64,000 bases of DNA. Origin: Streptomyces antarcticus. GTDB lineage: Bacteria; Actinomycetota; Actinomycetes; Streptomycetales; Streptomycetaceae. The translations under genes and the position numbers were made by a program. The stretch is taken from the NCBI RefSeq assembly GCF_026627255.1, contig NZ_JAPNLM010000018.1, forward strand, positions 112,282-176,281. The letters are read 5' to 3'. The first letter of the stretch is position 1, and each line of letters starts with the position of its first letter. The notes under the pieces are model-generated. The model ran no database searches. It was not told where the DNA came from and saw nothing but the letters and a program-made list of their open reading frames with translations. This document shows positions 56,792 through 64,000 of the stretch, piece after piece.

Positions 56792-57723
56792 ATCCCGCAG
56801 CATCAGCCAAGGTCGTCGGCAACATGCCCCCCAATATTTCGGTGTGCATCCTCAGCCACAACTACGCCCACTTCCTGCGCCAGGCCGTAGAGAGCTGCCT
56901 GGCGCAGGAGCCCGGCGACTACCGCCTGGAGGAGATCGTCGTCCTGGACGACGGATCGACCGATCGGACCTTGGAGGTGTGTGCCGAATTCGGCTCTCGG
57001 ATTCGGGTGATCCCGCTGCCGCACCGTGGGTTTGCGGCGACACTGACGGAGAGCGTCCGGCACTGCCGTGGCGACTGGGTGGCTTTCCTGGACGCCGATG
57101 ACTGGTTCGCGCCGGCGAAGCTCCGTACCGCGTCCGGCTATCTCCGGACCGGCGCCATGCTCGTGCAGCACTGGGAGCACGTTGTCGACGGTGACGGCAG
57201 CCCTCTGCTGCCCGATCCCCACCCGGGCGGCAACACGAGCACCATCATCGTCGACCGTGCTGCTGCCCTGAAACTGCTGCCGGTGACGAACGAGAAGTTC
57301 TTCCACGTGCTCGACGACCTCGGTCTCGGCGCCCGGATGACGCACCCTCTGACGTTCTACCGGGTACACGGCGACAACATGACCGATCGAGCCACCCCTG
57401 GTGCCCACCAGGAGTACATGGCGGATGTCTGCGGCGAAATCGCAGTCCGCCTCGCCGACCTTCGGATCACCCCTCCCCCGTGGGCCAGTCGGAGTGCGCT
57501 GCGTCGGCTGACATGGCACTACCGGGCGGAGGCCCGAGCCCACGAGGTAGAAGCAGCCCTGCAACGAGGTCGTCGGCGATCGGCCTGGGGGCCGCTGCTG
57601 CGCGAACTGGCGTCGACCGTGCTGGCGGGCCGCAACTACCGCGACCGGGGCCCCAGCATTCACAGCGTGTTGACCGGCCGCCCCTGCGTCCGCCTGGCCC
57701 CGTCACCGCAGGAGGAGCCGTGA
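56782..57723 (+). CDS. GT2-family glycosyltransferase
   Basis: The 313-aa enzyme has a GT-A core: ISVCILSHNYAHFLRQAVES, IVVLDDGSTDRT and VAFLDADDWFAPAKL with the DxD metal site. It lacks membrane helices, so it acts in the cytosol, presumably on the pathway product. It overlaps the preceding and following genes. An internal ATG 14 codons in is an alternative start. Confidence 0.85.
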   Translation: MDVDPAASAKVVGNMPPNISVCILSHNYAHFLRQAVESCLAQEPGDYRLEEIVVLDDGSTDRTLEVCAEFGSRIRVIPLPHRGFAATLTESVRHCRGDWVAFLDADDWFAPAKLRTASGYLRTGAMLVQHWEHVVDGDGSPLLPDPHPGGNTSTIIVDRAAALKLLPVTNEKFFHVLDDLGLGARMTHPLTFYRVHGDNMTDRATPGAHQEYMADVCGEIAVRLADLRITPPPWASRSALRRLTWHYRAEARAHEVEAALQRGRRRSAWGPLLRELASTVLAGRNYRDRGPSIHSVLTGRPCVRLAPSPQEEP

Positions 57724-58463
57724 CCATCCCTTCGCCCGGCCCCCGCGCGTACCCACAGGCTCTGGTGCTCGACCTGTTCGGGACACTGGTCGACGCGCCG
57801 ACACGAGCGCAACGACTCCAGGCAGCCGAGACGATAGCCGCAGCCACCGCGGTACCCGCCGCGGTCATCGAACAGGCGTACATCGACAGTTGGGCCGAAC
57901 GCCATGATGGACGGTTGCCGACGCTCGACTCGCTCAGCGAACATCTCTGGCAGCGCTGCGGCGAAGGCACGCCAACTCCGCATGACCTGTGCACCGTCCT
58001 CCTGCGGCTGGCCACCGCCCGGCTCTCTGCGTCACCCGACGTAGTTGCCGTCCTGCGGACGCTTCGCGAGCGCGGTCTCCGGATCGCGGTGCTCAGCGAC
58101 GCGTCCGCCGACATCGCCGAGGCATGGCAGGGCTCCGCGCTCAGCGAATCCGTCGACGTCGCGGTCTTCAGTTGCCGCGCGGGAGCCGTCAAACCGCATA
58201 TCAGCCTCTACCGCGCGGTGACGGGACAACTCGGCGTCGCGCCACAGGACACGATGTACTGCGGAGACGGCGGAGGCGACGAACTGCGCGGAGCGACCGC
58301 CGCCGGCCTGACCGCGGTTCGCGTCGAACGCAGAGGCGGCCCCTCAACCATTGCCTTCGGCGACAGGCCCTGGCACGGCCCTTCCATCAGCGGCGTCGAA
58401 CAACTACCCGCCTTCATGCTGGCCTCGCGAGCACCACGACGACCGAAGGAGGGGGATGTATGA
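57720..58463 (+). CDS. HAD-family phosphatase
   Basis: The 247-aa product has motif I VLDLFGTLVD, motif II AVLSDAS, the lysine in GAVKPHISLYRAV and motif IV CGDGGGDEL. The second aspartate of motif I (DxD) is replaced by phenylalanine-glycine (DLFGT), as in several HAD-IA enzymes. It may remove the 5'-phosphate left by the phosphoribosyl transfer. Overlaps both neighbours. Confidence 0.83.
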   Translation: MTIPSPGPRAYPQALVLDLFGTLVDAPTRAQRLQAAETIAAATAVPAAVIEQAYIDSWAERHDGRLPTLDSLSEHLWQRCGEGTPTPHDLCTVLLRLATARLSASPDVVAVLRTLRERGLRIAVLSDASADIAEAWQGSALSESVDVAVFSCRAGAVKPHISLYRAVTGQLGVAPQDTMYCGDGGGDELRGATAAGLTAVRVERRGGPSTIAFGDRPWHGPSISGVEQLPAFMLASRAPRRPKEGDV

Positions 58464-59473
58464 AGGCATGGGAAGTACGCGAGGGCACGCTGTCGTGGTC
58501 ACGCCTGGCGCGCCCGGAACCGCGGCCGGACCAGACGCTGGTCGAAGTGGCGTTCTCAGGTGTGTGCGGAAGCGACCTGGCCAAGATCACCAAGTCGCCC
58601 ATTCCCACGCCTGGTCACACCTGGCGCCCAGGCCACGAAGTCGTCGGCTGGGACCTCAGTACCCCCTCCGGCCCTCTTGTGGTGGTCGATCCCCTTGTCC
58701 CCTGCGACAGTTGCGCGAACTGTGCGACGGGAGCGATCCATCTCTGCCCGGGCATCCTTCGGCTGGGCTGGGACCTGCCCGGAGGATTCGCAGAGTTCGT
58801 CGTTGCACCCCGCCGCAACGTACTGCCTCTGCCTGAGGGGGCCGACCCCGCACAGGCCGTCCTCGCAGACGCCCTCGCGGTCGCTGTCCATGGCATCCGC
58901 TGCGGCTTGTCGAACCATCGCCCTGGAAACCTTGCCGTCGTCGGCTCCGGCCCGCTCGCTCTCTGCAGCGCGGCTTACGCCGCTTCCCACGGCTGGTCAG
59001 TCACCGTACTCGTCCGCAACGCCGGCAAGCTGGCCGCCGTGGCCGAGCACATAGACGCCACCTTCACGTCCCTCCACGAGGCCCCGAGGAACGGATTCGA
59101 CGCCGTGGTGGACGCCGCGAGTGGCCGGGACGACCGCCCTCTCGACGCCGCCTTGTCCCTTGTCCGCGACGGCGGCACTGTCCTCGTACAGAACGCCTAC
59201 GATCCGGGCGTGCGCCTGCACCACGACCTGCGGAACGTCTTCCGCCGGTCGATCACCATCACCGGATCGTTCAGCTACTGCCGCCGGCACGGCACCGGCG
59301 ACCTGCCGGAGGCCCTGCAGGTGCTTGCCCAGCGCCCGGCGTGGGCTGACCCGCTGGTCGGGTGCCGATTCCCGCTCCGCTCCCTGCCTTCGGCTGTCGC
59401 GGCCGTCACCACTGGTACGGGCATTCGACCGATCAAAGCCGTACTCGTTGCCGAAGCGGCTTCGCCCGCATGA
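58460..59473 (+). CDS. Zinc-dependent medium-chain dehydrogenase
   Basis: The 337-aa oxidoreductase has the catalytic-zinc start GVCGSDLAKI, PGHEVVGWD, the structural-zinc cysteines CDSCANCATGAIHLC and the NAD(P)-binding segment NLAVVGSGPLALCSAAYA. It probably oxidises a sugar or alcohol of the intermediate. Overlaps the HAD stop as ATGA. Confidence 0.87.
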   Translation: MKAWEVREGTLSWSRLARPEPRPDQTLVEVAFSGVCGSDLAKITKSPIPTPGHTWRPGHEVVGWDLSTPSGPLVVVDPLVPCDSCANCATGAIHLCPGILRLGWDLPGGFAEFVVAPRRNVLPLPEGADPAQAVLADALAVAVHGIRCGLSNHRPGNLAVVGSGPLALCSAAYAASHGWSVTVLVRNAGKLAAVAEHIDATFTSLHEAPRNGFDAVVDAASGRDDRPLDAALSLVRDGGTVLVQNAYDPGVRLHHDLRNVFRRSITITGSFSYCRRHGTGDLPEALQVLAQRPAWADPLVGCRFPLRSLPSAVAAVTTGTGIRPIKAVLVAEAASPA

Positions 59474-59491
59474 CCTCGCCGAGGAGAGACC

Positions 59492-60526
59492 GTGACCGCC
59501 GAACCCGTACTGTTCTCCGAGGACTACTACCGGAGCATCGTCAAGGAATACGGATACAGCCCCTTCGATCTCCAGAGGTTCGACTTCGACCTGGCCGGGT
59601 TGAGCCAGAATGAACTGAACCTCCGCTATCTCTGCCATCATGCGGCCGACCGCTATACAGCCGCATCCGCAAGGAGCCGAATCGTCACAACAGGATTCGG
59701 AATGTCCGGACCACCCCACATGGCAACCGCCTCTCACATCATGAAGATGGTGCGCCTGCAAAACGGCGGAGAGAAGTGCCAGATCGTTTTGGGAGATCTC
59801 GACGCCTATAACGGTCGCGGACGGTCCTACGAGTTCACCAGCGAGCTCTCCGAACGCTTCCGTCTCTTCGCGCAACGTCTGGGATTCGACGAGACGAAGG
59901 GAATCCTCCGCAACCAGCGAGACCATAACGAAGCCCTGACCAATATGTACCTGCTCGGGCGATACACCCAGGAGAACGACTTCCTGACCGCCGAGGAGGA
60001 CAACCACGCGTACTACGTCGCACGCGGCATTGTGGACGCGACCATGACCTTCCGCCGCCGCCTCTCACTTGCCCTGATGGCCTCCGACTTCGTCACCCTG
60101 GGCCAGACCCACGAAGCCGTCCTAGTGCTCCTGGGTGTCGACGAGCACAAATACGTACGATTCGCGCAGGAGGTGGCCCACCGGTTCGATGACGACGCAC
60201 CCTTGAGCGGCGGCTTCATTCTGGCCGCCCTGTACGCTCGACTCAACTCGGGGTTCAACGGCCACCCCAAGTTCTCGAAGAGCATCCCGGGGTCAGGGAT
60301 CAGCGTCGAAACGCCGCACGACGAAATCGTCCGGCTCGTCCAGGACGACAATTGTCAAGACCCTGCGTCGTCGCCCGTTTTCCAACTGATGCATCAGATG
60401 ACCTACTGTCCCCACGAGGATCTCATGCGCATCCATCAAGACTGCGCCGAGAACAATCACCGATGGAATTCGGAGAAGAGAAAGTTCGCGGATTTCCTGG
60501 TGCACGTTAAAGAGCTGTGGCCATGA
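59492..60526 (+). CDS. Stand-alone class I aaRS-like enzyme (TrpRS/TyrRS related)
   Basis: The 344-aa product has a class I synthetase core with a HIGH-like motif at residues 72-82 (SGPPHMATASH) and a KMSKS-like motif at 260-267 (KFSKSIPG), but no anticodon-binding or S4 domain. VLGDLDAYNGRG lies between as in TrpRS/TyrRS proteins. It is therefore unlikely to charge tRNA normally; such paralogues can activate an amino acid and pass it to a small-molecule amine. GTG start with GAGGAGAG upstream. It is the most unusual enzyme of the operon. Confidence 0.75.
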   Translation: MTAEPVLFSEDYYRSIVKEYGYSPFDLQRFDFDLAGLSQNELNLRYLCHHAADRYTAASARSRIVTTGFGMSGPPHMATASHIMKMVRLQNGGEKCQIVLGDLDAYNGRGRSYEFTSELSERFRLFAQRLGFDETKGILRNQRDHNEALTNMYLLGRYTQENDFLTAEEDNHAYYVARGIVDATMTFRRRLSLALMASDFVTLGQTHEAVLVLLGVDEHKYVRFAQEVAHRFDDDAPLSGGFILAALYARLNSGFNGHPKFSKSIPGSGISVETPHDEIVRLVQDDNCQDPASSPVFQLMHQMTYCPHEDLMRIHQDCAENNHRWNSEKRKFADFLVHVKELWP

Positions 60527-60559
60527 AAAACGCCAGCATCGGACACGTTTCCTCAGGTA

Positions 60560-60606
60560 TACTTCGCCCGTCCTATGAGCGAGCCTTCGATCCATACAGG
60601 AACCCC
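60560..60606 (+). promoter_or_regulatory. Possible promoter of the TyrRS gene
   Basis: TATACT at 60560-60565 is a good -10 box ahead of the TyrRS gene, in a sequence otherwise rich in A/T for this window. A ribosome binding site (AGGAA) and the ATG follow. A separate promoter would let the resistance enzyme be made independently. Confidence 0.45.
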
Positions 60607-62022
60607 ATGACACGCCTTGGCGAATCCGAAGCGCGAGCCCTTGAGCTGCTCGCGCAGGACCTCTCCTCTGACAAGACCGTCGAGGACCTTCTGGCCGAGA
60701 CCAGCGCCAGGCGTCAGCTTGACCTGTCCGACCTCAGTCCCAAGGAGCAGGCTGAACTGATCGCCGGCCGAACCGTCGGCATTCTGCCCTCGCTGGACTC
60801 TCTGACTTCGGCCATCGACGTGGCTAGGAGCGAAGGCAGGCCGCTGCGGGTCAAGCTCGGCATCGATCCCACCTCCGCCGATGTCCACCTCGGCCACACC
60901 GTCCCAATGATCATCCTCAGCCGGTTCCAGAGGATGGGACACCATGTGGTGCTCATCATCGGTGACATCACCGCGAAGATCGGCGACCCCTCCGGCCGGT
61001 CCGACGAGCGGCCTCCGCTGACAGACGAGGACATCGCCAAGAACCTGGCCACCTACCGAGACCAGGTGGCACCGTTCTTCGATTTCCAGCGAGCGGACTT
61101 CCGCCACAACAGCGAGTGGCTCGCCGAGATCCGGCTGCCTGAGCTAATCGGGGTGCTGTCTCAGATCCCCGTATCGATGTCTTTGCAGCGAGAGGACTTC
61201 CGAACCCGCCTCGCCCAGGGCCAGGGCTTGGCGATGTCGGAGTTCATCTACGCCGTGGTCATGGCGATCGACTCCGAGAAGATCCACGCCGATATCGAGC
61301 TTGGTGGCGTCGACCAGCTGCTCAACATGCAGATGGGCCGCAAGGTCATGGAGATCGCCGGCCAGAAGCCGCAGTTGGTCATCAGCATGCCGCTGATCGA
61401 AGGCACCGATGGCACCGGGGCCAAGATGAGCAAGAGCAAGGGGAATTACATTCCCTTGACTGCCGCCTCGGACGACATCTTCGGCAAGATCATGTCGATT
61501 CCGGACCGGCTGACCGTGCCCTACCTCAAGGCATGGACTGAATGGACCGACACCGAGGTGGACGCCGCTGTCACCCGGATCGAGAACAAGACCCTGCACC
61601 CGATGGACCTGAAGAAGGTTCTCGCCGGCGAAGCCGTCGCGGCTGTGCACGGCCGCGAGGCAGCGGCTGCCGCCCGTCGGCACTTCACCTCCCAATTCTC
61701 CAAGCGCAGTTTCAGCGACGTCGAGTCACTGCCCGTCGTGGACGCTTCACACGGCGGCGAATCGGTGGGCGCCGTACTGACCCAGGTGCTGGAGTTCACG
61801 CCCAGCATGTCCGCGGGCCGCCGCCTTGCCAAGCAGAACGGTCTGCGCGTCGTAGTGGAGACCGAGGAAGGCCAACGAACGGTGAACCTGTCGGAAGACG
61901 ACATCGTCCGTCCTCTGCACGAGACCGTGACCGCCGCCCTCGCTGCCGCTGGCCTGGTGGGAGTCTCTGACACCGTCTACCTCAAGGTTGGCCGCAAGGT
62001 GGCCAAGATCGACGGCGTGTAG
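60607..62022 (+). CDS. tyrS: Tyrosyl-tRNA synthetase, extra copy
   Basis: The 471-aa enzyme is a complete TyrRS of the TyrZ-like branch: HLGH (residues 94-97), KMSKS (273-277), the tyrosine-pocket blocks GDITAKIGDPSGR and ADIELGGVDQLLNM, and a C-terminal S4-like RNA-binding domain (SAGRRLAKQNGLRVV). A second, diverged TyrRS in a biosynthetic operon usually serves as self-resistance against a product that inhibits the housekeeping enzyme. The start at 60607 is chosen for its ribosome binding site and family length. An in-frame upstream ATG at 60523 is possible. Confidence 0.87.
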   Translation: MTRLGESEARALELLAQDLSSDKTVEDLLAETSARRQLDLSDLSPKEQAELIAGRTVGILPSLDSLTSAIDVARSEGRPLRVKLGIDPTSADVHLGHTVPMIILSRFQRMGHHVVLIIGDITAKIGDPSGRSDERPPLTDEDIAKNLATYRDQVAPFFDFQRADFRHNSEWLAEIRLPELIGVLSQIPVSMSLQREDFRTRLAQGQGLAMSEFIYAVVMAIDSEKIHADIELGGVDQLLNMQMGRKVMEIAGQKPQLVISMPLIEGTDGTGAKMSKSKGNYIPLTAASDDIFGKIMSIPDRLTVPYLKAWTEWTDTEVDAAVTRIENKTLHPMDLKKVLAGEAVAAVHGREAAAAARRHFTSQFSKRSFSDVESLPVVDASHGGESVGAVLTQVLEFTPSMSAGRRLAKQNGLRVVVETEEGQRTVNLSEDDIVRPLHETVTAALAAAGLVGVSDTVYLKVGRKVAKIDGV

Positions 62023-62068
62023 CGCAGAGCAGCCGCGCCGAAACCAGCTCCACGCATCAGGCACCAGT

Positions 62069-62108
62069 GGGGCGTGTTTGTGCATCCAACGATGCACAAA
62101 CACGCCCC
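62069..62108 (+). terminator. 18-bp perfect hairpin after the TyrRS gene
   Basis: GGGGCGTGTTTGTGCATC and its complement form an 18-bp stem with loop CAAC. It probably ends the TyrRS transcript, making the carbamoyltransferase partly independent. Confidence 0.8.
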
Positions 62109-62140
62109 GTACCAGTCGCATTCTGGAGGGGAAGTCCGAA

Positions 62141-63706
62141 GTGTTGGTATTCGCGCTCAAGCCAGGCCACGACGGGACCGTCGCCGTAATCCGCGACCGG
62201 CAGCTGCTGTACTCCCTGGAGTCCGAGAAGGACTCCTTCGGACGCTACGCGGCCGTGAACGTCAACACCATCCTCGACATCGCCGAACACGTCGACCAGC
62301 TGCCCGACGTCGTGGCCCTCGGAGGATGGCGCGAGCAGGGGGCCATGCGGCACCGCTCGATCGGCGCCGGCTACGACGGGCTCGACGCCCTCACCCAGCG
62401 CCCGATGCGGTTCTTCGGCAAGGAGGTACGCCTCTTCAGTTCCTCACACGAGCGCTCCCACCTCATGATGGCCCTCGGTATGGCACCGCGGGGCGAACAC
62501 CCACTGCAGACCGTCCTCGTATGGGAAGGAGACACCGGTGCCTTCTACCTCGTCGACCAGCATTTCAAGGTCGTCAAGCACATACCCGTGCTCACCGAGC
62601 CCGGAGGCCGCTTCTCCTTCCTGTTCGCCCTCGCCGACCCGAGCTTCCCCGACGAGGGTGCGCTGCCCCGGCTGAACGACGCCGGAAAACTCATGGCCCT
62701 GGCGGCCTACGCCAATCCCGAGGACGCCGACGCGGACATCAGCGCCACCGTGGACCGGCTGCTGAAGACCGACAGTGTGTACCCGGCCCCCAAGAAGGAC
62801 TTCCGCGACTGCGCGCTGTACAACGCCGGCGTCGAGTCCCAAGTGACCAAGACGGCCGCCGCCCTTCTCACCCAGCGGATCTTCGCCTTGTTCGCAGACG
62901 CGGCCCGCGAACACCTACCGGCTGGCACTCCCCTGCGCATCTCGGGCGGCTGCGGGCTCAACTGCGACTGGAACGCCGAGTGGGCCAACCTCGGCCACTT
63001 CTCCTCGGTGTTCGTCCCTCCCTGCACCAACGACTCCGGTTCAGCCATCGGCACCGCGATCGATGCGCTCACCACCATGACCGGCGACCCCTACATCGAC
63101 TGGAACGTGTACAGCGGACTGGACTTCGTCCACGACACACGGCCAGAACCGGCCTTGTGGCAGCGCACCGCACTCGATCATCGAGCACTGGCACAAGCCC
63201 TCGGCCAAGGACGCGTGGTGGCCTGGGTCCAGGGCCGCTGGGAGATCGGGCCCCGTGCACTGGGCAACCGCTCGCTGCTGGCCGAGCCATTTCGGCAGGA
63301 CACCAAAGACCTCCTCAACACCATCAAGCAGCGCGAGACCTACCGCCCCATCGCACCGTGCTGCCGAATCGAGGACGTCGACACGGTCTTCGACGGAGCC
63401 TTCGAAGATCCCTACATGCTGTACTTCCGTAAGGTCAGGCGTTCCTCGACCGTCCAGGCCGTCACGCACGTGGATGGATCCGCCAGGGTCCAAACCGTCA
63501 GCCGAAACAGCAATCGGGAACTTCACACCCTGCTCTCCGCCTTCGCAGCCGAACACGGCGTCGGTGTCCTGTGCAACACCTCCCTCAACTTCAACGGCCA
63601 CGGATTCATCAACCGGATGTCGGACCTCGTGCGCTACTGCGAAGCACGAGGCATCCACGACATGGTCGTCGGCGACCAGTGGTTCCAGAGGCTCCCACAA
63701 GTGTGA
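62141..63706 (+). CDS. Carbamoyltransferase (TobZ/NodU/CmcH family)
   Basis: The 521-aa enzyme, GTG-started after GGAGGGG, has the Kae1-like start ALKPGHDGTVAVI, the metal ligands H103 and H107 in HERSH, KLMALAAYANPEDAD, and the C-terminal YrdC-like domain blocks EIGPRALGNRSLLAEPF and TYRPIAPCC. It transfers a carbamoyl group from carbamoyl phosphate via an adenylate to a hydroxyl of the product, typically a late tailoring step. Last gene of the operon in this window. Confidence 0.9.
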   Translation: MLVFALKPGHDGTVAVIRDRQLLYSLESEKDSFGRYAAVNVNTILDIAEHVDQLPDVVALGGWREQGAMRHRSIGAGYDGLDALTQRPMRFFGKEVRLFSSSHERSHLMMALGMAPRGEHPLQTVLVWEGDTGAFYLVDQHFKVVKHIPVLTEPGGRFSFLFALADPSFPDEGALPRLNDAGKLMALAAYANPEDADADISATVDRLLKTDSVYPAPKKDFRDCALYNAGVESQVTKTAAALLTQRIFALFADAAREHLPAGTPLRISGGCGLNCDWNAEWANLGHFSSVFVPPCTNDSGSAIGTAIDALTTMTGDPYIDWNVYSGLDFVHDTRPEPALWQRTALDHRALAQALGQGRVVAWVQGRWEIGPRALGNRSLLAEPFRQDTKDLLNTIKQRETYRPIAPCCRIEDVDTVFDGAFEDPYMLYFRKVRRSSTVQAVTHVDGSARVQTVSRNSNRELHTLLSAFAAEHGVGVLCNTSLNFNGHGFINRMSDLVRYCEARGIHDMVVGDQWFQRLPQV

Positions 63707-64000
63707 AAGGAGTCCATTTAGGTGGCCGCAGCGGCAGGAGGCCGGCTTGGGCTCCCTGGCGATGGTGGAGCTGTCCATGCTCGGACGCGGTTCGTGCTTG
63801 CCAACCCAATGCTGGAAGTCGAGGATCTTCGTGACCATCGCGCTTTGCCTCGCCTCCTCGTGCTGCCTGGTCGCTAGGAGCGTGGGTCGGTAACGGGCAA
63901 GCGGGTGGGTGGTCGGGGCTGGCGGGGTCGGTCGTAGTCGCCTGGTCGGTGTTGGCTGGCCCGAGGCCGGGGTCTCCTGGGCCTCGGGTTGGTCCAGGGG
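63707..64000. other. Tail of window; possible 3' end of a leftward gene
   Basis: No complete gene is seen. On the - strand a frame ending at 63874 reads GDYDRPRQPRPPTRLPVTD, a plausible C-terminus of a gene that starts beyond the window (confidence low). The stretch 63707-63873 contains no feature that I can support. Confidence 0.3.

Noticed and set aside
63041..63838. 265-aa open frame on the - strand, transposase-like at a glance
   Set aside because: Mostly antisense to the carbamoyltransferase. No DDE or HTH motif could be found, so a transposase is not supported.
1..64000. CRISPR arrays, tRNA and rRNA genes
   Set aside because: No regularly spaced identical repeats with unique spacers, no cloverleaf or rRNA-like stretch was seen on either strand.
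1..64000. Integrase, resolvase or att core
   Set aside because: An Xis-like protein is present at 30448, but no tyrosine or serine recombinase signature and no tRNA-derived direct repeat was found, so I do not call the element an ICE.

Overview
The window is high-GC actinobacterial DNA, almost certainly Streptomyces: strong G/C third-position bias, frequent GTG starts and ATGA/GTGA gene overlaps, a WhiB regulator, DUF317 and DUF4913 proteins and a DUF2637 membrane protein. It reads as a self-transmissible element (conjugative plasmid or ICE) joined to a specialised-metabolite gene cluster. No integrase, att site, tRNA, rRNA or CRISPR array was found, so plasmid versus ICE is open.

Region 1 (1-30.99 kb, + strand) is one long run of tightly packed genes. 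It opens with a structured 5' leader RNA (1188-1320) whose last hairpin covers a ribosome binding site, then a 28-codon ORF coupled to an NlpC/P60 wall hydrolase. Type IV secretion parts follow: VirB1-like hydrolase, pilin-like peptide, VirB8-like, VirB6/TrbL-like, a SCO6880-like protein, a VirB4-like ATPase and later a VirD4/TraG-like coupling protein. Interspersed are about twenty small unfamiliar proteins. Fourteen of these, from unrelated families (DUF317, winged helix, RelE-like toxin, tandem DnaB N-terminal domains, a degenerate relaxase), end in the same kind of C-terminal tail: an Ala-Ala-x-x-Arg-Ser element, 20-30 Pro/Ala/Ser-rich residues, then a basic R-x-R end. I propose this is a secretion tag for the element's own T4SS; it is the main candidate for an undescribed system. 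An MFS exporter and an ATP-grasp ligase sit inside the run as cargo.

Region 2 (31.0-38.2 kb, - strand) is the mobilisation and replication module: MobP-type relaxase, MobC, a stem-loop array that may be oriT, DUF2637 protein, WhiB, a DnaC-like loader and a replication initiator with phased iterons inside its gene. It is headed by a second copy of the same leader RNA (38087-38221), so transfer and replication operons appear to share a post-transcriptional switch.

Region 3 (38.6-44.5 kb) is a patchwork: a double-XRE regulator, a HAD hydrolase, a lower-GC MAB_1171c-like/ImmA pair, a small membrane protein and a truncated KdsB fragment.

Region 4 (44.5-52.2 kb, mostly - strand) holds a LuxR-type regulator, a glutamine-synthetase-like ligase with its permease, and an XRE regulator with a matching palindromic operator (CGGACAnnnTGTCCG) at three places.

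Region 5 (52.6-63.7 kb, + strand) is a compact biosynthetic operon: TrpD-like phosphoribosyltransferase, methyltransferase, three glycosyltransferases, HAD phosphatase, zinc dehydrogenase, a stand-alone class I aminoacyl-tRNA-synthetase-like enzyme, an extra full tyrosyl-tRNA synthetase (probable self-resistance) and a carbamoyltransferase. This points to a glycosylated, carbamoylated, tyrosine- or nucleoside-related antibiotic. Five one-base frame breaks lie between 17.8 and 28.3 kb and may be decay or sequencing error.
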